DNA from: Ariolimax columbianus
Taxonomy: Eukaryota > Mollusca > Gastropoda > Stylommatophora > Arionidae
Direction: 5' to 3'
Length of the DNA stretch: 64,000 bases
Assembly: GCA_036924085.1 (NCBI GenBank)
Contig: JAVGWX010000019.1
Coordinates: 5,163,641 to 5,227,640, forward strand
A program made the translations under genes and the position numbers. The notes beneath the pieces were generated by a model. It ran no database searches. It saw only the letters and a list, made by a program, of their open reading frames with translations, and had not been told where the DNA came from. Below, one piece after another: positions 1 to 12,185 of this stretch (the first letter of the stretch is position 1; each line of letters begins with the position of its first letter).

Positions 1-303
1 CAGGTGTAATCATTTAATCTTAGTCCCTTCTGTCTCTCTCCAGGTGTAAACATTTAATCTTAGTTCCTTCTGTCTCTCTCCAGGTGTAAACATTTAATCT
101 TAGTTCCTTCTGTCTCTCTCCAGGTGTAATCATTTAATCTTAGTTCCTTCTGTCTCTCTCCAGGTGTAAACATTTAATCTTAGTTCCTTCTGTCTCTCTC
201 CAGGTGTAATCATTTAATCTTAGTTCCTTCTGTCTCTCTCCAGGTGCAATCATTTAATCTTAGTTCCTTCTGTCTCTCTCCAGGTGTAAACATTTAATCT
301 TAG
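1..303. repeat. 40-bp minisatellite, about 7.6 copies
   Basis: The window opens inside a tandem array with a 40-bp unit; copies differ only at single bases (gtgtaaac versus gtgtaatc). Each unit has a pyrimidine-rich stretch ending in ctctccag directly followed by gtgtaa, so it resembles a splice acceptor abutting a donor. The array continues off the left edge. Confidence 0.95.
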
Positions 304-490
304 TTTCTTCCCACATTCTCTTCTCCATGTATTTTTGGGTCTACCTCTTTCTTTTCCCTCGAGGATTCCATATAAAAACTACCTTGCTATGATGGAGGGT
401 GCCTTTCATAACGTTGTCTCCTTCACCATAGATCTTCATTCCTACCCTACCCCTTTCTAGAAGTACATCTAAACTCTAAACAATTTTATA

Positions 491-610
491 GCAGTGACAG
501 CACTACACAATATTACTAAGTGACATCACTACACAATATTACGAAGTGACATCACTACACAATATTACGAAGTGACATCACTACACAATATTACCAAGTG
601 ACAACTCTAC
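491..610. repeat. 26-bp minisatellite, about 4.5 copies
   Basis: The phrase tgacatcactacacaatatt recurs every 26 bases with minor changes. No coding potential is seen. Confidence 0.85.
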
Positions 611-674
611 AAATGTTCAGGATGTGACCTGACATAAATATGAGTAATTTTCTACAAGTGACAGGACTCAACTA

Positions 675-1375
675 CGAGGCATGTTCAAATGAAACCGGAC
701 CTAACTGCACCAAGTGAACATGCGTACAATGTGCATGATGACGTCAATTCTGGTGAAAACAGCACATACCAATTGTTAAATTTGTAAAATTTCATTATCC
801 ATCGACTCATAGTTTCCTCAGCACACCATTGAAAACATTGCGGATGTGATCCATTCAGAGTTGATCAGCGAGCGGTGATTCTGTTTTGAACAGCTTAAGG
901 ATATTGACCAGTTGACATTCATCGCATAATGCAGGCAGTGTATGGTGACAAAAGGGTGTCGAAGACAATAATGAGGAACTGGACAACGATGTTTAAAGAA
1001 GGACGTGAGTTAACATGACATCTTCAGAGATCAGGTCAGGCGCATATTGTTGTGTCATAAGATGCCATTGCCAAAATTGATGCAGCAATTCGGGTCACCA
1101 CCCACTGCCTGCATGCTGCGATGAATGTCAACTGGCCGACATCATTTAGCTGTTAGAAACCGAATCACCGCTCGCTGATCAACCCTGGACGGATTCCGTT
1201 TCACACCCGCCATGTTTTCAACGGTCTGCTGAAGGAACTTCGAATCGGAGGATAATGAAATTTTGCAGGCTTGACGGTTGGTATGTCCTATTAACACTAG
1301 AATTGACGTCATCATGCACATCGTTAGTATGTTCACTTGGTGCAGTTAGGTCCGATTTCATTTTAACACGCCTCG
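675..1375. mobile_element. fold-back, defective mariner-like element
   Basis: The ends are inverted repeats beginning CGAGGC and flanked by TA on both sides (673-674 and 1376-1377). The arms are far longer than a normal terminal repeat: 676-900 matches the reverse complement of about 1142-1375. Both arms encode the start of a transposase; the minus arm (1336-1142) reads VDQRAVIRFLTAK, and the plus arm holds a decayed copy that runs on through a mariner-like helix-turn-helix (for example DIHRIMQAVYGD) with stops. No catalytic domain is present, so this is a non-autonomous palindromic derivative. Confidence 0.75.
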
Positions 1376-1488
1376 TATAAGTAATTTTTTAGAAGGAACA
1401 AGACAAAACAATTTTCTTGTAGTGGCAGAACATAGTAACACAATTCATAAAAGAAACAGGACTAATTTTAAATAGTAAAGGAATAAAA

Positions 1489-1838
1489 GAGTGGTCTGCC
1501 CAGGTCTTTGTGTATGACAGGGACAAGAATAGCACCACTGCCCCACAGAGAGCATGTCGTAAGAGGCAACTGACTAACTGTGTGACATGGCATAACATCG
1601 GTCATGGTTAAGTGGTTAGTTTAAAGCAGCATATATGGCCCCTAACTTTCCTCTAGTGTGTTAGTCTATTAGGATGGACTTGTACATCGGTTAAATACCC
1701 TCCGTAAGTGCTTGTCCCAACACAGCGGAGTATTAAGCTGCTCGAATCTAGCCCACTAAGCAGGAAACCCTTCTTCCAGCTACATTCAGCTCATACCAGA
1801 GCTGGGGCCTGCACAGAGTATCTGCCCATTCTAGAAAT
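1489..1838. repeat. dispersed ~350-bp repeat, family C, copy 1
   Basis: This segment is closely related to 22573-22923 and 29813-30180. Shared marks are the start gagtggt, aggtctttgtg, cagagagcatgtcg and a cysteine-free, stop-rich body. It has no ORF. It behaves like a SINE or other short interspersed element, but I see no clear Pol III boxes or tail. Confidence 0.7.
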
Positions 1839-2400
1839 GACAAAATTAAATCATAAACAATTTCTTAAAGACACGACTAAATTATAAACAATTTCCTAAA
1901 GACACGACTAAATTATAAACAATTTCCTAAAGACAGGACTAAATCATAAACAATTTCTTAAAGACACGACTAAATTATAAACAATTTCCTAAAGACAGGA
2001 CTAAATCCTAAACAATTTCTTAAAGACACGACTAAATTATAAACAATTTCATAAAGACAGGACTAAATCAGAAACAATTTCCTAAAGACAGGACTAAATT
2101 ATAAACAATTTCCTAAAGACAGGACTAAATCATAAACAATTTCCTAAAGACAGGACTAAATCATAAACAATTTCCTAAAGACAGGACTAAATTATAAACA
2201 ATTTTCACAAAGAATTAGGACCTAACTATAATTTTCTAGAAATGACAGGATTAAATCATAAACAATTTCCTAAAGACAGGACTAAATTATAAACAATTTT
2301 CACAAAGAATTAGGACCTAACTATAATTTTCTGGAAATGACAGGACTAAATTATAAACAATTTCCTAAAGACAGGACTAAATTATAGTAAACTTTCTACC
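1838..2400. repeat. 31-bp minisatellite with a higher-order insertion
   Basis: The unit is built on ataaacaatttcctaaagac, about 15 copies. A longer block containing ttaggacctaactataattt interrupts the array twice (near 2190-2240 and 2300-2340), so part of it was duplicated as a larger unit. Confidence 0.9.
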
Positions 2401-2494
2401 AGTGACATGATTCAATTATCAACAATTTTCTAGAAGGGACAAAACTAAATTATTAAAAATTTTCTAGAAGGGACTGGACCAACTTATGACCACT

Positions 2495-2860
2495 GACTTA
2501 TAAGCATGGAACTATATGAGCATTAAGCTATAAACTTGGAACTATTTGGGCATTAAGCTATATAAACATGGAACTATATGAGCATTAAGCTATATAAACT
2601 TGGAACTATATGAGCATTAAGCTATAAACATGGAACTATATGACCATTGAGCTATAAACATATAATTATATGACCATTGAGCTATATAAACATGGAACTA
2701 TATGACCATTGAGTTACAAACATGGAACTATATGACCGTTGAGCTATAAGCATGGAACTATATGACCATTGAGCTATAAGCATTGAACTATATGACCGTT
2801 GAGCTATAAGCATGGAACTATATGAGCATTAAGCTATAACCATAGGAGTGTATGAGTATG
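2495..2860. repeat. ~30-bp minisatellite
   Basis: Units carry catggaactatatgagcatt with drift (gagcatt versus gaccatt, cattaag versus cattgag), about 11 copies. It grades into the next array through a shared catgga core. Confidence 0.85.
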
Positions 2861-2869
2861 GGACTATCA

Positions 2870-3390
2870 GCCTTGTTCTGTGAGCATGGAGCTTTGTGAA
2901 CATGGAGCTTTGTGAACATGGAGCTTTGTGAACATGGAGCTTTGTGAGCAAGGAGCTTTGTGAACATGGAGCTTTGTGAACATGGAGCTTTGTGAGCATG
3001 GAGCTTTGTGAACATGGCGCTTTGTGAGCATGGGGATTTGTGAGCATGGAGATTTGTGAACATTAAGCTATGAACACAAAGCTTTGAACATCGTACTATA
3101 AACATGAGACAATGAACGTGAAACTTCAAGTACTGGACTATTATCATTGGGTTATACATATGGGACAATAAATACATTATGAACACAAAGCTATGAACAT
3201 GGGACTATGAACACAAAGTTATGAATATGGGACCATAAACACAAAGCTATGAACATGGGACCATGAACACAACGCTAGGAACATGGCACTATGAACATGG
3301 GACCATGAACACAAAGCTATGAATATGGTACTATGAACACGCAGGTATGAAAATGGGAATATGAACATGGTACTATGAACCTTTTGGGGA
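2870..3390. repeat. 16-bp then ~28-bp minisatellites
   Basis: From 2870 to about 3060 the unit is 16 bp (gtgaacatggagcttt). From 3060 to 3390 a longer, poorer unit (gaacacaaagctatgaacat) follows. The minus-strand ORFs here are translations of the repeat and are not genes. Confidence 0.85.
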
Positions 3391-3569
3391 AGGGTGGGGG
3401 GGTAGGGCAGAAGTGTGTAAGGTATAGTACCTCATGGTGACAGACAGCCACATCTTTGATGGCCAGAATCCTATTTGGTTCCATCATTTCTGTGGCGCAC
3501 GATGAAGACACTCTACAATCATTAATCAATTGTCTGTCTGAACCCTGCGACATATTTTCACTCACTGTA

Positions 3570-4420
3570 AACGTGAAAAAACGGTTGTCCTAAAACAAGG
3601 TGGAACCGCACAAGTAAAAACAATTAAGCTAAATAAAGATCCGCTCGATGAAGTTCAAATGTTCAAATATTTGGGCTCCACAGTAACAGCAACACTACCA
3701 CTTGATGAAGAGATCAATATACGCATAGGGCAAGCAGCAACAACTTTAGACAGGCTGAAAGAAAGGGCATGGAATAACAGAAAGCTGTCACTAAATACAA
3801 AGATGATATATCAAGAATGCGTGTTTGGTACACTGTTATACGGAGCGAAAACATGGACAACACATTCAAGACACGAGAAGAGGTTAAACAGTTTTCCTAT
3901 GCGATATGACAAGGTGACCAACTCGGAAACACTGAAACGCGCCAAGATACCTTCCCTCTTCTCGACTCTGATCAATAAGAGACTGAGATGGTTGGGTCAC
4001 GTGAAACGAATGTCAAATACCCGCATTCTGCAGCAGTTACTCCTGGGTGAACTCATATCGGGTACCAGATCACAATGAAGGTCTACATTAAGATACAAGG
4101 AAATTTGCAAAAGATCCATGAACGATTTTACGATCAATCTAAATACCTGGGAGGAGATTGCAGAGGATAGAGCTACACGGAGAGCGAACTTGAGAACGGG
4201 CATCAAGGTATCAGAGATAGTTCAGATGACAAAGATGGAAGACAAGTGACGTAAAAGAAAGGAGCCACCACACGAATTGAACTTTTTCTGTTTACACTGC
4301 TGTCGTCCCTGTCAACCGAGAATCGGCAAAATCAGGCACGAAAGTCGTTGTCCCTCCAGGACAGATGCTACCACCGCCATCTCTACAACAGACTAGCTTA
4401 CTGACCGTCTGTCAAGATGA
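3570..4420 (+). pseudogene. non-LTR retrotransposon fragment: C-terminal end of reverse transcriptase
   Basis: An open frame from 3570 to 4078 reads FKYLGSTVTATLPLDEEI, then a thumb-like helical stretch, then LRWLGHVKRM, which is the typical C-terminal signature of RTE/I-type retrotransposon polyproteins. After a stop at 4076-4078 the same frame continues recognisably (RATRRANLRTG, then a Cys/His-rich tail with HESRCPSR near 4340). The catalytic palm with the FADD box is absent, so this is a 5'-truncated, inactive copy. Confidence 0.75.
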
Positions 4421-4559
4421 AAAAGGCCATAACAAATACTCTAATACAGGATTTCTCAGCCAGTCTTCAGTTGAAACCCAGGGACAGACTGAAATAAAAT
4501 TTAAAACAGTAAAAAAAACAACAACAAATATATAAAAATAACTCTCGCAACTGCGGTCC

Positions 4560-4660
4560 AGGACCGAGAAGCTCTATGTTTATTTGAAATTAATATGATT
4601 AATATTTCGGGTAGTGGGGGGTGGGGTGGGGTGTTGGGGTGGGGGGGGGGGGTGTTCACC
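4560..4660. repeat. G-rich low-complexity tract
   Basis: Around 4610-4655 the + strand is almost pure G and T with a run of G residues. It directly precedes a SINE-like element. Confidence 0.8.
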
Positions 4661-4884
4661 TATTTCTCTTTTCTCCTAGACGGTGTGCGCTGCACTATGT
4701 TTTTATTTTGCGCCTGTCGGCCCAGTGAATCCGACTTCGGCGTGCATTGTATCTAACGGTCATCTTCCTCATGCATTTTCTAAGAGTTTGCCTCCCCGAG
4801 GTAACGGCAGGTGCTGATTCGAGATCGAACCTAGCACCTTTAGATTGTGAGCCGTGTCACTTAGCCACTAGCCAACGCCGTCCC
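4657..4884 (-). mobile_element. tRNA-like SINE, family B, copy 1
   Basis: On the minus strand the head reads GACGGCGTTGGCTAGTGG (box A-like) followed by GGTTCGATCTCG (box B-like), the internal promoter layout of a tRNA-derived SINE. Related copies lie at 17763-18011 and 23492-23731, all in the same orientation. Confidence 0.7.
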
Positions 4885-5029
4885 ATACAGTAGATGCAAT
4901 CCAAGATAGACAGCCTGTCAATGATTGATGTGTCAGTGGTAGGCCAGATCACATTTGAAGCTTGTTATTCGAGTACACTCTCTGGTATTAGCTCAGCATC
5001 AATTGATTGATAGTCATCATCATGTAGCA

Positions 5030-5815
5030 TGTCCTTTGTAGAACGTCGCTACCACCACAGTCTGTCTACAAGAAACTCGTTCCCTTGCCAAAACTCCAGC
5101 CTCTGCCATAGTCATACTCAGGCATTCTTGGATATCTTGGTGCCATCGTCTTCTTGGTCTACCCCTTTCTCTTTCGCCTGGCACCCTATCTTCCATCACC
5201 GTTCTCCCGAGACCATTGTGTATCTTGATGTGACCAAAGTATTTGCATTATCTGGTCATAATGGAATTGATAAGCCAGTTCTCTTCTATGTTCAACTCTT
5301 GCCGAATGTATACATTTTGTTTTTTTCTCAGTCCAGGGTATTCTAAGGATCATTCTGTAACATTTTGAATCAAAGGATTCGATTCTTTGTCTTGAAGTAT
5401 TAGTAATCGTCCATGATTCGCAGCAATAAGCTGCCACAGGAAAAACACAGGCTCTCAAGACTGTTACTTTTATCATTTTGTTGGGGCTCTGCCATAATTT
5501 CTTCAGGCTGTTCAGTCTCTGCATTGACATGGCTAGTCTTCTTCTGATCGATCGTAGTGTAACATAATTGACTGGTGTCTTCTGCTTCAGGACTGGTTTT
5601 GATGTTCTTTAATGTTGTTATCAGTTCTGTCAGAGTGGTTATAGTGCTCGTATCATGCTGCAAAAGGACTGGAATTGATCCATTGACTCGTAGTTGTAAC
5701 TGAACATCTGACTTTTCCCTGAAGCCAAACAATGCAGTCTTCAACCTTTCATCTGGTAGTGTCTGTTTTAGACTACATTTACAGTATGTAACTCGTTGAC
5801 GATCTTCCACGTCAT
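5030..5815 (-). pseudogene. non-LTR retrotransposon fragment (C-terminal RT region)
   Basis: The minus strand from 5815 downward carries a degenerate retrotransposon polyprotein in shifting frames. The best part (5530-5186) reads CCESWTITNTSRQRIESFDS then IPWTEKK, the usual region after the RT thumb. Stops and frame changes are frequent. A shorter relative with PWTEKRR is at 19866-19620. Confidence 0.65.
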
Positions 5816-5819
5816 GACG

Positions 5820-6180
5820 TTAAGTTGGCAAGTTTATATTGCTAAAGCCCCAGTTTGTGTCATGAAATAAGATTTTTCTGTTTTACACACTCTTCCATGC
5901 ACTTTATAATAACATTTCTGTTTATCAATGACTGCCCTGCGAACAAGGAATCTATTCCAAAACCACAAGAGTAAGTGTGCATATTTGTAGATCAGGAGGA
6001 GGAGGAGCAAATCAGGGTTATATTTTGTATTAAGTTGTGCACTTTATTAGCAACATTTCCTAGACACCAACGATGCTAATCTTAGAATATCTGATACAAG
6101 GGTTACATACCTTGCGCTCATAAATATTTTGCAGTGTACATAAGTTCTCTTTCCTGTCAAAAATAAAGGCTGCTTTGTAT
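5820..6180. other. no gene recognised
   Basis: AT-rich sequence between LINE debris and the following minisatellite. I see no ORF of note, no RNA gene and no clear repeat. Confidence 0.5.
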
Positions 6181-6184
6181 CATT

Positions 6185-8575
6185 TTTTAAATATCAGATA
6201 GACACTAAAAAACAGACCCTTACATCCTCAGAGTTGAGTTTGTTGTATCAGATAGACACTCAAAAACAGATCCTTACATCCTCAGAGTTGAGTTTGTTAT
6301 ATCAGACACTCAAAAACAGATCCTTACATCCTCAGAGTTGAGTTTGTTGTATCAGATAGACACTCAAAAACAGATCCTTACATCCTCAGAGTTGAGTTTG
6401 TTAGATAGACACTCAAAAACAGACCCTTACATCCTCAGAGTTGAGTTTGTTCTATCAGATAGACACTCAAAAACAGACCACTACATCCTCAGAGTTGAGT
6501 TTGTTGTATCAGATAGACACTCAAAAACAGATCTTTACATCCTCAGAGTTGAGTTTGTTGTATCCGATAGACACTCAAAAACAGACCCTTACATCCTCAG
6601 AGTTGAGTTTGTTGTATCAGATAGACACTAAAAAATAGATCCTTACATCCTCAGAGTTGAGTTTGTTATATCAGACACTCAAAAACAGATCCTTACATCA
6701 TTAGAGTTGAGTTTGTTAGATAGACACTCAAAAACAGACCCTTACATCCTCAGAGTTGAGTTTGTTGTATCAGATAGACACTAAAAACAGATCCTTACAT
6801 CCTCAGAGTTGAGTTTGTTAGATAGACACTCAAAAACAGACCCTTACATCCTCAGAGTTGAGTTTGTTGTATCACACACTCAAAAACAGATCCTTACATC
6901 CTCAGAGTTGAGTTTGTTATATCAGATAGACACTCAAAAACAGACCCTTACATCCTCAGAGTTGAGTTTGTTGTATCAGAAAGACACTAAAAACAGATCC
7001 TTACATCCTCAGAGTTGAGTTTGTTAGATAGACACTCAAAAACAGACCCTTACATCCTCAGAGTTGAGTTTGTTGTATCAGATAGACACTCAAAAACAGA
7101 TCCTTACATCCTCAGAGTTGAGTTTGTTGTATCAGATAGACACTCAAAAACAGACCCTTACATCCTCAGAGTTGAGTTTGTTGTATCAGACACTCAAAAA
7201 CAGATCCTTACATCCTCAGAGTTGAGTTTGTTAGATAGACACTCAAAAACAGACCCTTACATCCTCAGAGTTGAGTTTGTTGTATGAGACACTCAAAAAC
7301 AGATCCTTACATCCTCAGAGTTGAGTTTGTTATATCAGACACTCAAAAACAGACCTTTACGTCCTCAGAGTTGAGTTTGTTGTATCAGATAGACACTAAA
7401 AACAGATCCTTACATCCTCAGAGTTGAGTTTGTTAGATAGACACTCAAAAATAGATCCTTACATCCTCAGAGTTGAGTTTGTTAGATAGACACTCAAAAA
7501 CAGACCCTTACATCCTCAGAGTTGAGTTTGTTGTATCAGATAGACACTAAAAAATAGATCCTTACATCCTCAGAGTTGAGTTTGTTATATCAGATAGACA
7601 CTCAAAAATAGATCCTTACATCCTCAGAGTTGAGTTTATTGTATCAGATAGACACTCAAAAACAGATCCTTACATCCTCAGAGTTGAGTTTGTTATATCA
7701 GATAGACACTCAAAAACAGATCCTTACATCCTCAGAGTTGAGTTTGTTGTATCAGATAGACACTCAAAAGCAGACCCTTACATCCTCAGAGTTGAGTTTG
7801 TTGTATCAGATAGAAACTCAAAAGCAGACCCTTACATCCTCAGAGTTGAGTTTGTTGTATCAGATAGACACTCAAAAGCAGACCCTTACATCCTCAGAGT
7901 TGAGTTTGTTATATCAGATAGACACTCAAAAACAGACCCTTACATCTTCAGAGTTGAGTTTTGTATCAGATAGACACTCAAAAACAGATTCTTACATCCT
8001 CAGAGTTGAGTTTGTTATATCAGACACTCAAAAATAGATCCTTACATCTTCAGAGGTGAGTTTGTTATATCAGACACTCAAAAACAGATCCTAACGTCCT
8101 CAGAGTTGAGTTTGTTATATCAGACACTCAAAAATCGATCCTCACATCCTCAGAGTTGAGTTTGTTAAGTCAGATAGACACTCAAAAACAGATCCTTACA
8201 TCCTCAGAGTTGAGTTTGTTATATTAGACACTCAAAAATCGATCCTTACATCTTCAGAGGTGAGTTTGTTATATCAGACACTCAAAAACAGATCCTAACG
8301 TCCTCAGAGTTGAGTTTGTTATATCAGACACTCTAAAATCGATCCTTACATCCTAAGAGTTGAGTTTGTTAAATCAGATAGACACTCAAAAACAGATCCT
8401 TACATCCTCAGAGTTGAGTTTGTTATATCAGACACTCAAAAATCGATCCTTACATCCTCAGAGTTGAGTTTGTTATATCAGACACTCAAAAAACAGACTC
8501 TTACATCCTCAGAGTTGAGTTTCTTAAATCAGATAGACACTCAAAAACAGACCCTTACATCCTCAGAGTTGAGGT
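6185..8575. repeat. 2.4-kb minisatellite, 46-54-bp unit, about 47 copies
   Basis: The unit joins cacTcaaaaacagat, ccttacatcctcagagttga and gtttgttgtatcagataga. Copies fall into length classes depending on whether the gata/gatagac step is duplicated or lost (atcagacact versus atcagatagacact). Because many copies are a multiple of three long, spurious ORFs arise in it. The last dozen copies (from 8020) are the most diverged. Confidence 0.97.
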
Positions 8576-9230
8576 TTCATCAAGAAAAGATTGTCACCAA
8601 GCTACAGATTCACTACTATTTCAAAAGTCATTTCATACTTTAAACTTATTTGTAAGTCAGCGAACTTCAAAGTCTTTGCATGTTTCTCTTTAGCACAACC
8701 ACCTTTGTCGAAACATCCGCCCAGTACTGTAGGTTTCATATTTTGCAAAAGTCAAATCATGTATGTGTTCGCGACATCACTGAAAGAAAAATTACATACT
8801 AAATTTTAACAGATGTCATAAAGGTCCAAGTTGGAAAACTTTTAATGGTATAAGTGATAAGAATTTGAGCAAACATTAGTTAAAACTGGTTGTCTTTTAT
8901 CCATATCTACATAACAGTAATAAGACAAAGATAGTTATGTATCAGGTTCTTGCATTGAAGATTAAGTATTAGAACATTGATTAAGCTGGATCTCTAGATT
9001 TATTAGAAGTGGCCATGGTTATCTTTCTTCACTGCAACGATTTCTCTCACCTTTAGCAGAGAACAGTAGCATGTTTTCCTACCGGGTAAACTACAGTTTT
9101 GCTATTTATATTCAAGACATTAGCAGGGCGAGAGCCATTTAATAGTGTGTCATATCTCCACCCTTCCATAAATACAGTGGGACCAGTATGGCTTCCATAT
9201 CGAAGTTAGGAATACACAGAGAAGAGTAGG
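8576..9230. other. no gene recognised
   Basis: A 72-codon ORF (8591-8809) begins in the last repeat unit and shows no motif I recognise. The rest is AT-rich with no supported feature. Confidence 0.4.
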
Positions 9231-9835
9231 TAGTTAATCTTTTCGTCTCTTCTGGTTAGCGCTTGTGCCACTCACGATCTTTCCATTACCAAATACCGTA
9301 TTGCATCTGTCCACTCGCAATTACATGTCTAGGATGCATCAGAATGAATTCTCATTGACTTTGCCCTCCCCAGAAGGGACACACGAGATGTGCGAGTGAC
9401 TAACGCTATATATGATGCAGTGCTGAGTGCCGGACGGACCACATCATTATTGGGCCAAATCTACATGGAGTCAAGCTGGTAGTTAAGCAGCTTTTCGTGC
9501 ATGCATTGGATGATAAATTGGTCATTCTGGAGAATGCTGTTTAACTGACTGTACTTGGGTCAAGCAGTCAGCTGAAAAGATGCCTGCTTTAATGAGAACG
9601 ATGAGGCCATTAAGACCCTGCTGGATGAAGAAGGACATGTTCAGATTACACCAAAATGATCAATCATCATTTTTCAAAAGGCAAGTTTCATCAATAATCG
9701 TAGAATTGTCCAGAACAAGCTCAAGACTATGCACGAAGGCTGGCTCAATAATAAGGCAGATGAAACTCAGAGATATGCAGACACGGACGATTCGGTTTTG
9801 CAGTTCCCTCAAGGCCGTATACAATCCTTAGTCCA
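9230..9835 (+). pseudogene. non-LTR retrotransposon fragment (endonuclease to RT junction)
   Basis: Scattered in three frames are pieces typical of a retrotransposon ORF2 between the endonuclease and RT: RDTRDVRVTNAIYDA near 9376, DEAIKTLLDEKGHVQITPK near 9600, and RRIVQNKLKTMHEGWLNNKA then ETQRYADTDDS near 9700-9795. Frameshifts separate them. There is no RT palm, so it is a dead internal fragment. Confidence 0.6.
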
Positions 9836-9989
9836 ATCACTCATTTCGCTGTCTTTAATTACTGACATATTCAGTTACAATTCTAGAGCGCTGGACAATG
9901 CACGCTAGTTCTATAGTACAATGATCGTCTACCTTCAACGATCAGACCAAAGTTTACAAACCGAAAGATGCTGTAAACGAAAGTATGGA

Positions 9990-10270
9990 GTAACTGTTGC
10001 TGTTGTTGTTTCTCGAATGTCTACAATGACTAGGTTTACTCTTTTGTGCGCCCTGAAAAGGGCGTTAACTGACAGCTGCTGATAAATTTGAAGCACATTC
10101 AATCTGTAGTTTTGGCGAATTACGCTCCCATCTTGGATTTCCTTTTTAATGATGACCTCCCCTTAACACATGCCCAGAAGAAGACTTGTCCGGCATGGAG
10201 AGGTCATCTGCTTGCTCTAATGTTGTTTTTGCCACCAACACAACTGAATTGATGTTTTAGCCGGTCTCAT
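9990..10270. repeat. dispersed repeat, family D, copy 1
   Basis: Shares tgtctacaatga and ttgtgcgccctgaaa with 14383-14590 and 25855-26105. The three copies are diverged and non-coding. They may be a short interspersed element. Confidence 0.5.
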
Positions 10271-10497
10271 GGGAAACCATCCAATGAAGCGAACATCAAA
10301 GTCTAGCCCAGTGTATGTAAGCAGTCGATGACCTTAAGTGCATGGGGCAGTACCCTCACCATTGACCTAAATATCGACTCTGAGGTAAACAACTGGATAA
10401 TGGAAGGACTGCACTGCCTTAAAGAGATGCAGTAATAACATGGGGGAGGGACTAGGCCATGCTCGTCAAGCTGTGGAATACATGAACCACACAATCT

Positions 10498-11122
10498 CCT
10501 TCGTGAACCTCACCGGACTAGAAGCACAGCAACAGTTGATCGTGAACCTCACCGGACTAGAAGCAAAGCATCAGTTGATCGTGAACCTCACCGGACTAGA
10601 AGCACAGCAACAGTTGATCGTGAACCTCACCGGACTAGAAGCAAAGCATCAGTTGATCCTGAACCTCACCGGACTAGAAGCCTAGCATCAGTTGATCGTG
10701 AACCTCACCGGACTAGAAGCAAAGCATCAGTTGATCGTGAACCTCACTGGACTAGAAGCAATGCATCAGTTGATCGTGAGCCTCACCGGACTAGAAGCAA
10801 AGCATCAGCTGATCGTGAACCTACCGGACTAGAAGCACAGCAACAGTTGATCGTGAACCTCACCGGACTAGAAGCAAAGCATCAGTTGATCGTGAACCTC
10901 ACCGGACTAGAAGCAAAGCATCAGTTGATCGTGAACCTCACCGGACTAGAAGCATAGCATCAGTTGATCGTGAACCTCACCGGACTAGAAGCATAGCATC
11001 AGTTGATCGTGAACCTCACCGGACTAGAAGCAAAGCATCAGTTGATCGTGAACCTCACCGGACTAGAAGCACAGCATCAGTTGATCGTGAACCTCACCGG
11101 ACTAGAAGCACAGCAACAGTTG
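10498..11122. repeat. 39-bp minisatellite, 16 copies
   Basis: The unit is gtgaacctcaccggactaga plus agcaaagcatcagttgatc. Two alternating variants (cacagcaacag and aaagcatcag) show amplification of a dimer in the first part. Confidence 0.97.
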
Positions 11123-11518
11123 CTCGGATAAGAAGAAGTTGACTACTGGTGAATGTATGGGCTTCAGTTTCGTCACCAAGATTAAGATATGCCAAGCTGT
11201 TGTGTACGCCTGCAAAACATGGACAGTGTATAGCAGACAAATCGGAATGTTCAGCAATATCCACAAGTTGCTCGTGAACAACTAGCAGGTTGGAGTGCTA
11301 GATTAGAATATACTGAACAGAGGAGAACTTGTAGACATCTATATTTTGGTGCGGTGAGCTCAGACCTAATGAACTAGTCGTGTTTTTTTTGCTACTGTTT
11401 CCATAAACATCTGCTATTTGGTGAGCTAATGTGGGTGAAAGGGATGGGGGAGGCAGTTGAAGAAGAAAACAGAAAAAAACGATACAAAATTGTAAAATTA
11501 TATTTGAATAGTTTTCTC
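11123..11518. other. no gene recognised
   Basis: Possible remnants of retrotransposon C-terminus (YACKTWTVYSRQIG near 11200) lie between two minisatellites; the evidence is too thin to call an element with confidence. Confidence 0.35.
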
Positions 11519-12185
11519 ATTAATGTATCCTCCCTGGAGCAACTTACTCAGTCTTGTCCACTGCCATCCATTAATGTCTCCTCCCTGGAGTAATTTGCTC
11601 AGTCTTGTCCACAGCCATCCATGAATGTCTCCTCCTTGGAGCAACTTACTCAGTCATGTGCACTGCCATCCATTAATGTCTCCTCCCTGGAGCAACTTAC
11701 TCAGTCTTGTCCACTGCCATCCATTAATGTCTCCTCCTTGGAGCAACTTACTCAGTCTTGTCCACTGACATCCATTAATGTCTCCTCCTTGGAGCAACTT
11801 ACTCAGTCTTGTCCACTGCCATCCATTAATGTCTCCTCCTTGGAGCAACTTACTCAGTCTTGTCCACTGACATCCATTAATGTCTCCTCCTTGGAGCAAC
11901 TTACTCAGTCTTGTCCACTGCCATCCATTAATGTCTACTCCTTGGAGCAACTTACTCAGTCTTGTCCACTGCCACCATTAATGTCTCCTCCCTGGAGTAA
12001 TTTGCTCAGTCTTGTCCACAGCCATCCATTAATGTCTCATCCCTGGAGTAATTTGCTCAGTCTTGTCAACTGCCATCCATTAATGTCTCCTCCCTGGAGC
12101 AACTTGCTCAGTCTTGTCCACTGCCATCCATTAATGTCTCTGCCCTGGAACAACTTGCTCAGTCTTGTCCACAGCCATCCGAAAA
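11519..12185. repeat. 51-bp minisatellite, 13 copies
   Basis: The unit joins attaatgtctcctccttgga, gcaacttactcagtcttgtc and cactgccatcc. At 51 bp (17 codons) it stays open in several frames on both strands, which explains the long ORFs here. Confidence 0.97.

Noticed and set aside
6338..8037. Repetitive ORFs with a SLLYQIDTQKQ-type peptide
   Set aside because: They are translations of a non-coding minisatellite; several frames are open and no start or splice context supports them.
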